Positions 25,015-34,115 of a DNA stretch of 41,018 nucleotides are shown here, piece by piece (positions within the stretch are counted from its first letter, which is position 1; every line of letters starts with the position of its first letter). A program made the position numbers and the translations under genes. This DNA comes from Glaciihabitans sp. (GTDB lineage: Bacteria > Actinomycetota > Actinomycetes > Actinomycetales > Microbacteriaceae), in NCBI GenBank assembly GCA_025465535.1, contig JAODMY010000086.1, positions 1-41,018 of the forward strand, read 5' to 3'. The notes beneath the pieces are model-generated. The model saw nothing but the letters and a program-made list of their open reading frames with translations. It did not search any database and was not told the DNA's origin.

Positions 25015-25075
25015 GCTGACGTGACAACCACTGTCAGCTCAGCTATCCAGCTCAGCTATCCGACAGTGCGGCTGA
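25015..25075. repeat. Tandem 13-bp repeat and palindromic motif before SGNH gene end
   Basis: AGCTCAGCTATCC occurs twice, at 25036-25048 and 25049-25061. It lies inside a loose inverted repeat (CACTGTC... against GACAGTG...). The motif GTGACAACCACTGTCAGCT recurs, with two changes, near 30616 (GTGACAACAAGTGTCAGCT), and GGCTGAGGTC occurs at both places. It fills the gap between the convergent desaturase and SGNH genes. Confidence 0.75.
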
Positions 25076-25077
25076 GG

Positions 25078-25917
25078 TCAGTGCACCTCCGGTTCGTCGG
25101 TGGTTTCGAAGACAAAACTCGGCCGCTTCGCCGTGATGAAATCGCCGGATGATCGACGACGGATACGTCGGATGATCCACGGCACAAAGTGGATCCGGGC
25201 CCAGTCGAGATCCTCGGCACGCGCCTGGCGCCAGGGCACCGGAGGCAGCGGATCGGGTGAAAACGGCTCGAGATCGTTCTCGACTCCCAGCGTGTCGAGC
25301 ACCGCCCGCGCGATCGTGTTGTGGCCAATGGCCGAGAAGTGCAGGCGATCCGGTGCCCACATCCGCGGATCGCTGAGCTCCCGCAGCGCCCACATGTCTG
25401 CCACGATCGCGTCGTGCTTGAGCGCGAGGGCGTGGATGTTCTCATTGAAGATCGCGACCTTGCCGCGGATCCGGCTCATGACCGGCGTCGCGGCGATATC
25501 CGGTCCGGTGAAAACGACGACGGTGGCGCCATCCGCCCGCAGCCTACCGACGGCGTGATCGAGCTGCGCGGCAACGAGATCCGGATCGCTACCCGGCCGG
25601 ATGATATTGTTGCCGCCGGCCGAAATCGTGATGAGGTCGGGATGGAGCGCGAGTGCCGGCTCGACCTGCAGGTCGACGATCTGACCGATCAGCTTGCCGC
25701 GCACGGCGAGATTGGCGTAGGCGAAGTCGGGCGTCTGCGCGCGAAGTACCTCGGCGACACGATCTGCCCAGCCACGGAACCCGCCGGGGCTGGCTGACTC
25801 CGGATCGCCGATTCCCTCCGTGAAGGAGTCTCCGATAGCGACATAGCGGGTCCACGGATGTTGGGAGCCCGGATGTTGAGAGCCCGGATGTTGAGAGCGC
25901 GGATGCTGCACTGGCAT
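25078..25917 (-). CDS. SGNH/GDSL hydrolase
   Basis: A 279-residue esterase-fold protein. Block I is YVAIGDSFTEGIGD (nucleophile Ser), the Gly is in YANLAVRGKLIGQI, Asn is in ISAGGNNIIRPG, and the Asp-His pair is in APDRLHFSAIGHNTIA. There is no signal peptide, so it probably works in the cytosol on an unknown ester. The first 20 residues are a repeat of QHPGS units from 15-bp tandem DNA repeats at the start codon. The ATG at 25917 has GGAAGGA upstream. Its 5' end is divergent from dinB. Confidence 0.92.
   Translation of the reverse strand: MPVQHPRSQHPGSQHPGSQHPWTRYVAIGDSFTEGIGDPESASPGGFRGWADRVAEVLRAQTPDFAYANLAVRGKLIGQIVDLQVEPALALHPDLITISAGGNNIIRPGSDPDLVAAQLDHAVGRLRADGATVVVFTGPDIAATPVMSRIRGKVAIFNENIHALALKHDAIVADMWALRELSDPRMWAPDRLHFSAIGHNTIARAVLDTLGVENDLEPFSPDPLPPVPWRQARAEDLDWARIHFVPWIIRRIRRRSSGDFITAKRPSFVFETTDEPEVH
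25855..25910. repeat. 15-bp tandem repeat at SGNH gene start
   Basis: Units at 25855, 25870 and 25885 plus a partial one at 25900 (CGGATGTTGAGAGCC and variants). They encode the N-terminal QHPGS repeat of the SGNH protein. Confidence 0.93.
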
Positions 25918-25981
25918 GATTCCATCCTTCCACCAGAGGCCGCTCTACACCGCTGTCGGCCGTTGCTGCGAAACTGAACCA

Positions 25982-27208
25982 GTGAGTAAGCAGGATGGGC
26001 GGGGCAGGCAGTTCTCACCCGATCCGATCGACGATGCCGCCGCCACGATCATGCACCTCGACATGGATGCGTTCTTCGCTTCGGTGGAGCTCCTTGAGCG
26101 ACCGGACCTCGTGGGGCTTCCGGTCATCGTCGGCGGGCGCGGAGGTCGCTCGGTTGTGACCGCGGCGACCTACGAAGCGCGCAAGTACGGTGTGAATTCC
26201 GCGATGCCGATGTCTGTCGCTCTCCGGCGCTGTCCGAACGCGGTCGTGCTAGAGCCGCACTTCGAGCGCTATCGGCACTTCTCCGAAGTCGTGATGGGCC
26301 TGTGCGGGGACGTGACGCCCCTGGTCGAGCCACTCAGCATCGACGAGGCCTTTTTGGATGTCGCCGGCGCGCGTCGCCTGCTCGGGACACCGTGGGAAAT
26401 CGGAACAGAGCTGCGCCGACGCGTGTACGCCGAGACGGGCCTGCACTGCTCGATCGGCGTTGCCGCAACCAAATTCATCGCCAAACTCGCCTCCAGCCGG
26501 GCTAAACCGGACGGACTGCTGGTGATTCCGCTCGCCGAGACTCTCGGGTTCCTTCATCCGCTGCCTATCTCGGCGCTCTGGGGCGTCGGCTCCAAAACGG
26601 AGGAGCAACTGGAACGCCTCGGCCTGCGCACGGTCGGCGATCTTGCCAACACCCCGCTGACCAGTCTCACCAAGATGCTCGGGGCCGCCGCGGGCCAGAA
26701 GCTGCTCGACCTGTCCTGGGCCCGGGATGCGCGGGTAGTCACGCTCGGTCGCGAAGAGAAGAGCGTCGGCCACGAGGTCACGTTCGAATACGACGTCACC
26801 GATCCGGCGACGATTCGGCGCGAACTTCTGCGGATGAGCGACCAGGTGGCCGTCCGGCTGCGCAAGGCCGGCATGGTCGGGCGCACGGTTGTACTGAAGC
26901 TGCGATTCGGCGATTTCACAACGATCACACGATCACGCAAGCTCGAGGAGCACACCGACCTCGGGCGACGCATCTACGACGAGGTCGTCGAAATCTATGA
27001 ACTCGTCGGGCGACCGGATTCGCGCATCCGGCTGGTCGGAGTGCGGATGGAGCAGCTTTCGTTCGCGGCCGACGCCGCTCTCGGACTCTGGGAAACGGAT
27101 GAGGGCTGGCGCGAGGCCGAACAGGCGATTGACGCGGTCGCCGAGCGATTCGGCCGCGGATTCATCCTGCCCGCCGCGCTGGTCACAAAGCCGAATGAGC
27201 GGGGGTAG
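25982..27208 (+). CDS. dinB: DNA polymerase IV (Y-family)
   Basis: A 408-residue translesion polymerase. Catalytic carboxylates are present in MHLDMDAFFASVE and PLSIDEAFLDVAG, and the fingers region GGRGGRSVVTAATYEARKYGVNSAMPM fits DinB. The helix-hairpin-helix ALWGVGSKTEEQLERLGLRTVGDLA and the little-finger domain follow, so it is an active polymerase, unlike the ImuB pseudo-polymerase 8 kb away. GTG 25982 is preferred (VSKQDGRG...DDAAATIMHLD resembles actinobacterial N-termini); no ribosome-binding site is seen, so it may be leaderless. No LexA box is visible in its short upstream region. Confidence 0.94.
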   Translation: MSKQDGRGRQFSPDPIDDAAATIMHLDMDAFFASVELLERPDLVGLPVIVGGRGGRSVVTAATYEARKYGVNSAMPMSVALRRCPNAVVLEPHFERYRHFSEVVMGLCGDVTPLVEPLSIDEAFLDVAGARRLLGTPWEIGTELRRRVYAETGLHCSIGVAATKFIAKLASSRAKPDGLLVIPLAETLGFLHPLPISALWGVGSKTEEQLERLGLRTVGDLANTPLTSLTKMLGAAAGQKLLDLSWARDARVVTLGREEKSVGHEVTFEYDVTDPATIRRELLRMSDQVAVRLRKAGMVGRTVVLKLRFGDFTTITRSRKLEEHTDLGRRIYDEVVEIYELVGRPDSRIRLVGVRMEQLSFAADAALGLWETDEGWREAEQAIDAVAERFGRGFILPAALVTKPNERG

Positions 27209-27247
27209 ACGCTCCGGTCCCAATAGAGTGTCCACCGGGGGCGACAA

Positions 27248-27340
27248 ATGAGCGTACGAGTGACGGCACTGACTCTGGTGGGGATGCTTATAGCGGCGAC
27301 CGTCATCACTCTGGCTCTTCTCGTGCACTTCGCCCGCTAG
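27248..27340 (+). CDS. Candidate 30-residue single-helix membrane protein
   Basis: ATG AGC GTA CGA... gives MSVRVTALTLVGMLIAATVI and then TLALLVHFAR, stop. A short basic N-terminus precedes one hydrophobic helix and an Arg end. A G-rich stretch lies about 8 nt upstream. It sits between dinB and the helicase gene. Such ORFs occur by chance, so only the hydrophobic pattern and placement support it. Confidence 0.45.
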   Translation: MSVRVTALTLVGMLIAATVITLALLVHFAR

Positions 27341-27409
27341 CCGAATCCGTCCCCTGAATTCAGGATCGTCGCGGCCGCCTGTCTGTGCTGCCCGGTAGTG
27401 TCTTATCAA

Positions 27410-29230
27410 GTGACGAGCACATCTGATTTCGGCGAAATTCCGGCCTTTGGCCCGACTCCAGCGCCGAAGCCCGTCGGCACCTTCGCCGCCGAGCACCTCT
27501 CGCCGTCGTACCCGGAGCGGGCAGCCCGCGGCACAGCAAGCAAGCTTCGGGCCTGGCAGGCCGAGGCGCTCGACCTCTACTTCGAGACCGAACCGAAGGA
27601 CTTTCTCGCGGCTGCCACGCCGGGCGCAGGAAAGACCGCGTTCGCGCTGCGTCTTGCCTCAGAGCTTCTGGCTCGCCGCGCCATCGACCGGATCACCGTG
27701 GTCGCCCCGACCGAACATCTCAAGCGACAGTGGGCCGATGCGGCGCACCGGGCCGGCATCCGTCTGAATCCAGAGTTCAAGAACGGTCACGCCTTCGGTG
27801 GGCGACGCTTCAACGGTGTCGTCGTGACCTACGCCCAAGTCGCTGTACGGGCATCCATGCATCGCCAGCTCACCGAGTCGGCACGAACGCTCGTGATTCT
27901 CGACGAAATCCACCACGGGGGTGACGCGCTCAGCTGGGGCGACGCAATCCGGGAGGCATTCGAACCGGCGACGAGGCGGCTCTCGCTCACGGGTACGCCG
28001 TTCCGATCCGACACCGCTCCCATTCCGTTCGTGACCTACCTGCGCGACGAACACGGCATCCGACTTTCTCGAACCGACTACAACTATGGCTATGGCCGCG
28101 CTCTCGAGGACGGCGTCGTTCGGCCCGTGCTCTTCCTCGCCTACGCGGGCAAGATGCGCTGGCGCACCAAAATGGGCGAGGAGTTCGAGGCCCGGCTGGG
28201 CCAGGACGACACGAAAGATGTCACGGCGCAGGCCTGGCGGACGGCGCTCGCTCCGGAGGGTGACTGGATCCCCGCTGTCCTTGCCGCCGCGGACAAGCGG
28301 CTGACCGAGGTGCGGCATTCGATTCCGGATGCTGGCGGGCTGGTCATCGCGACCGACCAGTTCGTCGCCCGCGCCTATGCCGCACTGCTGCACAAACTCA
28401 CCGGCGAGGCACCGACCATCGTCCTGTCGGACGAAAAGGAGTCGAGCGATCGCATCCAGAGATTTGCCGACGGCGATTCCCGCTGGATGGTTGCGGTGCG
28501 AATGGTGTCGGAGGGCGTCGACGTTCCTCGGCTGTCAGTCGGCGTCTACGCGACCTCGGCCTCGACACCGCTGTACTTCGCGCAGGCAATCGGAAGATTT
28601 GTTCGCGCGAGGCGGCGGGGTGAAACCGCATCCATCTTCCTGCCGAGCGTGCCCATGCTCATGTCACTGGCATCCCAACTCGAACTCGAGCGGGACCACG
28701 CGCTCGACAAGGTCACAGAAGAAGATCCCGCAGCGCTCGACGACGACCCTCTCGACGATGCCAATCGCGAGGAGAAGGCCTCGGACAAGCTGCAGGACGA
28801 GTTCACCTGGCAGGCGCTCGAGTCCGACGCAAATTTCGACCGGGTGCTCTTCGACGGTGCCGAGTTCGGCTTTGCAGCGGCCACGGGCAGCGATGAGGAG
28901 CTCGACTTCCTGGGGATCCCGGGGATCCTCGAGCCCGACCAGGTGAGAGACCTCCTCCAACAGCGCCAGGCGCGCCAATCCAGGCGCACCGCCACCACTG
29001 CGGCCAGCGAACAACTTCCCGACAAGCCGCTGTATCGCACGCTCAAGGAGCAGCGTTCGGTGCTCAACGGCCTGGTCGGGATGCGCGCCAAACTGAGCGG
29101 GGATCCACACGGCCACGTTCACGCCGAGTTGCGACGCATCTGTGGCGGCCCCGCGGTAGCGCAGGCGACCGTCACTCAGTTGCAGGCCCGGATCGACTAC
29201 CTGCGAAAGACCATGCACTCGGGCAGGTAG
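27410..29230 (+). CDS. DEAH-type superfamily 2 DNA/RNA helicase
   Basis: A 606-residue SF2 ATPase. Motif I is AATPGAGKTAFALRL, motif Ia VVAPTEHLKRQW, motif II LVILDEIHHGG (DEIH), motif III SLTGTPFRSD, motif V region VRMVSEGVDVPRLSVGVYAT, motif VI AQAIGRFVRARRRGE. A C-terminal acidic, Asp/Glu-rich region leads to a helical end. It belongs to the actinobacterial group of stand-alone 'DEAD/DEAH box helicases' related to UvrB/RecG-like and type III restriction translocases; the biological substrate is unknown. GTG 27410 fits homologues better; GTG 27398 in frame is the alternative. Its position between dinB and the imu operon suggests, but does not prove, DNA repair. Confidence 0.9.
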   Translation: MTSTSDFGEIPAFGPTPAPKPVGTFAAEHLSPSYPERAARGTASKLRAWQAEALDLYFETEPKDFLAAATPGAGKTAFALRLASELLARRAIDRITVVAPTEHLKRQWADAAHRAGIRLNPEFKNGHAFGGRRFNGVVVTYAQVAVRASMHRQLTESARTLVILDEIHHGGDALSWGDAIREAFEPATRRLSLTGTPFRSDTAPIPFVTYLRDEHGIRLSRTDYNYGYGRALEDGVVRPVLFLAYAGKMRWRTKMGEEFEARLGQDDTKDVTAQAWRTALAPEGDWIPAVLAAADKRLTEVRHSIPDAGGLVIATDQFVARAYAALLHKLTGEAPTIVLSDEKESSDRIQRFADGDSRWMVAVRMVSEGVDVPRLSVGVYATSASTPLYFAQAIGRFVRARRRGETASIFLPSVPMLMSLASQLELERDHALDKVTEEDPAALDDDPLDDANREEKASDKLQDEFTWQALESDANFDRVLFDGAEFGFAAATGSDEELDFLGIPGILEPDQVRDLLQQRQARQSRRTATTAASEQLPDKPLYRTLKEQRSVLNGLVGMRAKLSGDPHGHVHAELRRICGGPAVAQATVTQLQARIDYLRKTMHSGR

Positions 29231-29296
29231 CGGCGACAGGGGAAGGTGTCGGCCGCAGCGCAACGATTCGGAGCGCGCGCGAAGTATCGTAGGCGG

Positions 29297-30526
29297 GTGA
29301 CAATCGACACCCTGCAGCAAGCGCACTCCGACCTGAAGGCCCAGGGCCTGAAACTCGACCTCACCCGTGGCAAGCCTTCGCCGGCCCAGCTGGACCTCTC
29401 GAACCCGCTGCTCTCCCTTCCGGGAGACGGCGACTACTTGAGCGCCGACGGCACGGACGTTCGAAACTATGGCGGCCCGGACGGCCTCCCCGAGATTCGG
29501 GCGATCTTCGGTGAACTGTTGGGCATCCCCACCGAGCAGCTGCTTGCGCTGGATGCCGTGACCCTTCCGATCATGCACGGCACCGTCGTCAATGCCCTGC
29601 TCAACGGCGTCCCCGGCGGCGATGGCCCCTGGCGTGACGTTCCCGACATCGCCTTCCTGTGTCCCGTTCCCGGCTACGACCGCCACTTCACCATCTGCGA
29701 GGCGCTCGGGATTCGCATGATCCCCGTGCCATTCGTGGATGGTGCACTCGACCTCGCGACGATCGCGGGTCTCGTCGCCGGCGATCCCGCGATCCGTGGG
29801 ATGTGGTGCGTACCGATGTACGCGAACCCGACCGGCTACAGCTTCACCGAGGCCGAGGTGAAGGCACTCGTCGAGATGCCGACCGCTGCAGCCGACTTCC
29901 GGCTGATGTGGGACAACGCCTATGCCGTCCATCACCTCACCGACGACGAGGCACCCGTAATCGACGTCCTCGGTCTCGCCGAGGCCGCGGGAAACCCGGA
30001 TCGACCGATCGTGTTCGCATCGACCTCGAAGATCACGTTCGCCGGCGGTGGCATCGGCTTCGTGGGCGGATCTGTCGCAACTATCGCCTGGGTCCGCAAG
30101 TACAACGCTGCTCGCAACATCGGACCAGACAAGGTCAACCAGCTTCGTCACGCCCGCTTTTTGAAGGATGCCGAGGGCGTGCGCGAGCACATGCGTGCCA
30201 ACCGCGAGCTGTTGGCGCCGAAGTTCGCACTGGTGGAGGAGATCCTGGCCGAACGTCTTTCCGGGGCAGCGGAATGGACGAGGCCGAAGGGTGGCTACTT
30301 CGTCAGCCTCGAGGCCGGGGACGGATGCGCGACTCGCGCGATTGCTCTGGCCACCGAGGCCGGGATTGCCGTGACCGGGGCGGGAGCGCCCTATCCGTAC
30401 GGCGACGACCCGCGCGACTCCACCATCCGGATCGCGCCGAGTTTCCCATCGCTTGACGACCTGCGCACGGCAATCGAGGGACTCTGCACCTGCATCCTGC
30501 TGGCCCAGGCCGAGCGCGCCCAGTAG
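29297..30526 (+). CDS. Aspartate aminotransferase, type Ic (Rv3722c-like)
   Basis: A 409-residue PLP enzyme. It matches, from memory, the M. tuberculosis Rv3722c type across its length: LDLTRGKPSPAQLDLSNPLL, GTDVRNYGGPDGLPEIRAIFGELLGI, FLCPVPGYDRHF, MWCVPMYANPTGYSF, FRLMWDNAYAVHHLT, and the PLP lysine in FASTSKITFAGGGIGFVGG. That type is the main aspartate aminotransferase in mycobacteria, joining aspartate to 2-oxoglutarate/glutamate. Start at GTG 29297 places the N-terminus as in relatives; the longer frame adds a basic non-homologous stretch. Confidence 0.93.
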   Translation: MTIDTLQQAHSDLKAQGLKLDLTRGKPSPAQLDLSNPLLSLPGDGDYLSADGTDVRNYGGPDGLPEIRAIFGELLGIPTEQLLALDAVTLPIMHGTVVNALLNGVPGGDGPWRDVPDIAFLCPVPGYDRHFTICEALGIRMIPVPFVDGALDLATIAGLVAGDPAIRGMWCVPMYANPTGYSFTEAEVKALVEMPTAAADFRLMWDNAYAVHHLTDDEAPVIDVLGLAEAAGNPDRPIVFASTSKITFAGGGIGFVGGSVATIAWVRKYNAARNIGPDKVNQLRHARFLKDAEGVREHMRANRELLAPKFALVEEILAERLSGAAEWTRPKGGYFVSLEAGDGCATRAIALATEAGIAVTGAGAPYPYGDDPRDSTIRIAPSFPSLDDLRTAIEGLCTCILLAQAERAQ

Positions 30527-30537
30527 TCACGCTGCGG

Positions 30538-30697
30538 CTACCTGAAGTCGCGTGACCGTAGTCGCACCGGCTGAGGTCGGCGAGATGACAGTTGTTGCCG
30601 TCCACGCGGTTTTGGTGTGACAACAAGTGTCAGCTGGATGTTGGATGAGTGGCGGGTGGCTGAGCCAGACGTCCCTACTACCTGAAGTCGCGTGACC
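30538..30697. repeat. 20-bp direct repeat around a palindromic spacer at the dnaE2 end
   Basis: A perfect 20-bp repeat, CTACCTGAAGTCGCGTGACC, is at 30538-30557 and 30678-30697. The second copy is the 3' end of dnaE2, including its stop. The 120-bp spacer holds an imperfect inverted repeat (TGACAGTTGTTG against ACAACAAGTGTCA). This could be a short insertion that duplicated the gene end, or a partial tandem duplication. Confidence 0.92.
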
Positions 30698-33600
30698 TCG
30701 TCTGCGGCGTCATCTCCAGCACCTCGAATTTGTCGGCGAGCAGGTTGGTCACGCCCTCGGGTGAGCGCTCGAGGATGCCGCGGACGATCATGGCGCTCGC
30801 GTCCCTGGTGATCCTGCGATAGCGGTTCCACACCCCGACCCCGCAGATGACATTGACGAGCCCGGTCTCATCCTCGAGGTTCATGAACGTGATGCCACTC
30901 GCTGTCGCCGGGCGCTGCCGATGCGTGACCACTCCACCCACCTCGACGCGACGACCGGACTCCGCGCTCTGGAGGTCTGCGGCCGAGAGCACGCCCCGGG
31001 CGGCGAGTTGCCCGCGAAGGTGATGCACGGGATGGTTGTCGACCGACATTCCCGTAGCCCAGAGATCGCTCACCAGTTCCTCGACCTCCGATGGCATCGA
31101 GAACAGCGGAGGCTGCACGGCGACGACGGTTCCGGCCAGGAACTCCGCGCGATCCTGCGCCGCGCTGCCCGCGTTCCACATGGCCTCGCGGCGGGTGAGG
31201 CCAAACGTGTCGAATGCTCCGGATGCCGACAACAGCTCGAGCTGGGCTGTCGTGAGTCCGACCCGGCGCACGAGATCGTTCATATCGCGGTAGGCGCCGC
31301 CGCGATCACGCTCGGTCACGATCTTCGTCGCGAGAGCGGTGCTGATCCCTTTGACCTCATCGAGCCCGAGCCGCACGGCGAAGGCGGTGTCGCGACGGTG
31401 GTGGGCGAAATCCATCGGGATGCCGCGGTCGAACTCCGGGACGGGTGGCTGGTCGCGGTCGAGGCAGCTGGCGGAGCCTGGCAGCTCATCGGAGCCTGGC
31501 AGTTCATCGATGCCTGATGCTTCGCGACCAACAACAGGCTCAAGCCCCGCGCTGATTCCCGAGAGCTGGATGTCGGGGCGCCGCACCTCGACGCCGTGCC
31601 GCCGGGCATCCGCCACCAGCGTCTGCGGCGAGTAGAACCCCATCGGCTGCGATCGGAGCAGAGCGGCGAGAAACGCCCCCGGGTAGTGCAGCCGCAGCCA
31701 CGAGCTCGCATAGACGAGCAGGGCGAAACTCTGGCTGTGGCTCTCGGCGAATCCGAAATTCGCGAAGGCCTTGATCTTGCCGTAGATGTCATCGGCGACA
31801 TCCCCGGTGATGCCGTTGGACTCCATGCCGAGGTAGAGCTTTTCGCGCAGTGACTCGATCCGCTCGTAGCCGCGTTTGGATCCCATGGCCCGACGCAGCA
31901 GGTCGGCATCCTCCGCGGTGAAGCCACCGACGGCCACGGCAACCTGCATGAGTTGCTCCTGGAAGATCGGGATGCCGAGAGTGCGCTCGAGCGTGCTCTT
32001 CAGCGACGGATGCGCGTACGTCACCTCCTCCTTTCCCATCTTCCGGCGGACGAACGGATGCACGGCGCCGCCCTGGATTGGGCCGGGCCGCACCATCGCG
32101 ATCTCGACCACGAGGTCGTAGAGCTTGCGCGGCTGAAGCCGGGGGAGCAGCCCCATCTGCGCGCGCGACTCGACCTGGAAGACGCCGATCGCATCCGCTC
32201 GGCAGAGCATGTCGTAGACGCCGGCCTCCTCCTTGGGAATGCTGTCGAGATCCCACTGTTCGCCGAGGTGCTCGTTCACGAGATCGAAGGTGTGCTGCAG
32301 CGCGGAGAGCATCCCGAGCCCGAGCAGATCGAACTTGACCAGCCCCATCCAGGCGCAGTCGTCCTTGTCCCACTGCAACACCGTGCGATCCTTCATGCGC
32401 CCGTGCTCGATCGGGCACACCTCGCCGATCGGACGATCGGTCAGCACCATCCCGCCGGAGTGGATGCCGAGGTGCCGCGGCGCCTTCATGACCTGCATGG
32501 CCAGATCGACGACGAGAGCCGGGATGTCGTGGTCCTGGCTTTCGATCGTGGCGCCCCAGTGCTCGACCTGCTTCGACCAGGCATCCTGCTGGCCGGGGCT
32601 TGCCCCGAGTGCCTTTGCCATGTCGCGCACGGCGTTCTTGGGCCGATAGCTGATGACGTTGGCGACCTGCGCCGCGTTCTTCCTGCCGTACTTCTCGTAG
32701 ACGTACTGGATGACCAACTCGCGCCGACTCGAATCGAAATCGATGTCGATGTCTGGCTCCTCATCCCGAATCGTCGAGAGAAATCGCTCGAATGGCAGCT
32801 GGTATTTGATCGGATCGACCGCGGTCACCTTGAGCGCGTAACACACCACGGAGTTGGCAGCGGAGCCCCGGCCCTGGCAAAGAATGCCGGCCTCGCGCGC
32901 GAATTTTGCGATGTCGTGGACAATCAGGAAGTAGCCGGGGAAGTCTTTCTGCTCGATGACCTTCAGCTCCCGGGTGATGCGGGCACGATGTTCCTCTCCG
33001 AAATCCGGGTACCGCTCCGCCGCACCATCCCAGACCAGTTTGCTGAGCCAGGTCATGGGCGTATGACCCTCCGGAACATCCTGTTTGGGCAGCCCGGGCC
33101 TCGCCTTCCGCAACTCGAAGGCGCAGGCATCCGCGATCCGTACCGTGTTCTCGATCGCCCCCGGGTAGCGCGCAAACCGGACGGCCATCTCGGCCCCGCT
33201 TCGCAGGTGAGCACCGGAGGATGCCGGAAGCCAGCCATCCATTTCATCGAGACTCCTGCGGGCGCGCACGGCCGCGAGTGAGCTGGCGAGAGGATGCTCC
33301 TCCGGCGTCGCGTAGTGCACATTGCCGGTCGCGACGACGGGAAGCCCGCGGGTTTCGGCGATGCCCGCGAGCACATCGTTGTGGGCGCTGGCAAGCGGAT
33401 CGCCGTGATCGAAGAGTTCGACGACCACGCTGTCGTGGCCGAACAGGTCGATGAGCCGGTCGATCTCGCGGGCCGCGGCTGTTGCATCCTCATTGCCGAG
33501 CGCCTGCCGCACCCGGCCCTTGCGGCATCCGGTGAGGACGGTCCAGTGGCCACCGGCCCTCGCGGCAAGCTGCTCGAGATCGTAGAGCGGACGACCCTTC

Positions 33601-34106
33601 TCTCTGCCAGCGAGTTGGGCTTCGGTGATCGCTCCGGCGAGGCGGTAGTAGCCCTCCTCTCGCCTGGCGAGGACGAGCAGGTGGCTGCCCTCCGGATCCG
33701 TCGTGCCATTTTGCGGTTTGCTCAGCCCAAGCGAGAGTTCGGCACCGAAGATCGTCTTGACGCCGTAGTTCTCCGCCGCCTCGGCCATCCGGACGATTCC
33801 GTAGAAACCGTCGTGATCGGTGAGCGCGAGCCCGTACAGGTCGAGGCGGGTGGCCTCCTCGAGCAGTTTCTCCGGCATGCTCGCCCCGTCGAGAAAGCTG
33901 TAGGCGGAGTGCGCGTGCAGCTCGGCATAGGGAACCGTCGCCGCGGTCGGCGGGGGGACAAGGGTCGGCACGTAGGGAAGTCGCTTGTTCGACCAGGCCG
34001 GACTGTCGCCGCCGTCCGCGCCGACCGGAGGCGAACCCGGGCGCCGCCCGTCGGAGAGCGCGCGCTCGAACTCCGACCAGGAGACGGGAGGATTGTTAAA
34101 GCCCAT
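30678..34106 (-). CDS. dnaE2: Error-prone DNA polymerase DnaE2 (ImuC)
   Basis: A 1142-residue C-family polymerase of the error-prone class, part of the damage-induced mutasome. It has an N-terminal PHP domain starting YAELHAHSAYSFLDGASMPEKL, catalytic carboxylates in EPDIDIDFDSSRRE, GRGSAANSVVCYALKVT, SGGMVLTDRPIGEVCPIEHGRM, helix-hairpin-helix and a C-terminal OB-fold (VEVGGVVTHRQRPATASGITFMNLEDETG). Length and gene order mark it as DnaE2, not DnaE1. A disordered insertion near residue 875 holds a DELPGS duplication from 18-bp repeats. It begins 9 bp after imuB and is the third gene under the LexA box. Confidence 0.96.
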   Translation of the reverse strand: MGFNNPPVSWSEFERALSDGRRPGSPPVGADGGDSPAWSNKRLPYVPTLVPPPTAATVPYAELHAHSAYSFLDGASMPEKLLEEATRLDLYGLALTDHDGFYGIVRMAEAAENYGVKTIFGAELSLGLSKPQNGTTDPEGSHLLVLARREEGYYRLAGAITEAQLAGREKGRPLYDLEQLAARAGGHWTVLTGCRKGRVRQALGNEDATAAAREIDRLIDLFGHDSVVVELFDHGDPLASAHNDVLAGIAETRGLPVVATGNVHYATPEEHPLASSLAAVRARRSLDEMDGWLPASSGAHLRSGAEMAVRFARYPGAIENTVRIADACAFELRKARPGLPKQDVPEGHTPMTWLSKLVWDGAAERYPDFGEEHRARITRELKVIEQKDFPGYFLIVHDIAKFAREAGILCQGRGSAANSVVCYALKVTAVDPIKYQLPFERFLSTIRDEEPDIDIDFDSSRRELVIQYVYEKYGRKNAAQVANVISYRPKNAVRDMAKALGASPGQQDAWSKQVEHWGATIESQDHDIPALVVDLAMQVMKAPRHLGIHSGGMVLTDRPIGEVCPIEHGRMKDRTVLQWDKDDCAWMGLVKFDLLGLGMLSALQHTFDLVNEHLGEQWDLDSIPKEEAGVYDMLCRADAIGVFQVESRAQMGLLPRLQPRKLYDLVVEIAMVRPGPIQGGAVHPFVRRKMGKEEVTYAHPSLKSTLERTLGIPIFQEQLMQVAVAVGGFTAEDADLLRRAMGSKRGYERIESLREKLYLGMESNGITGDVADDIYGKIKAFANFGFAESHSQSFALLVYASSWLRLHYPGAFLAALLRSQPMGFYSPQTLVADARRHGVEVRRPDIQLSGISAGLEPVVGREASGIDELPGSDELPGSASCLDRDQPPVPEFDRGIPMDFAHHRRDTAFAVRLGLDEVKGISTALATKIVTERDRGGAYRDMNDLVRRVGLTTAQLELLSASGAFDTFGLTRREAMWNAGSAAQDRAEFLAGTVVAVQPPLFSMPSEVEELVSDLWATGMSVDNHPVHHLRGQLAARGVLSAADLQSAESGRRVEVGGVVTHRQRPATASGITFMNLEDETGLVNVICGVGVWNRYRRITRDASAMIVRGILERSPEGVTNLLADKFEVLEMTPQTRSRDFR
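31473..31508. repeat. 18-bp tandem repeat (2 units) in dnaE2
   Basis: GGAGCCTGGCAGCTCATC at 31473-31490 and its one-base variant at 31491-31508 encode DELPGS twice on the minus strand, in a loop of DnaE2. The frame is kept. Confidence 0.93.
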
Positions 34107-34115
34107 GGCTGCCCA

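Noticed and set aside
28664-30190. 508-codon minus-strand frame across helicase and aminotransferase
   Set aside because: It spans parts of two well-recognised plus-strand genes and has no motif of its own.
31953-33281. 442-codon plus-strand frame inside dnaE2
   Set aside because: Antisense to a clear DnaE2; composition typical of shadow frames.
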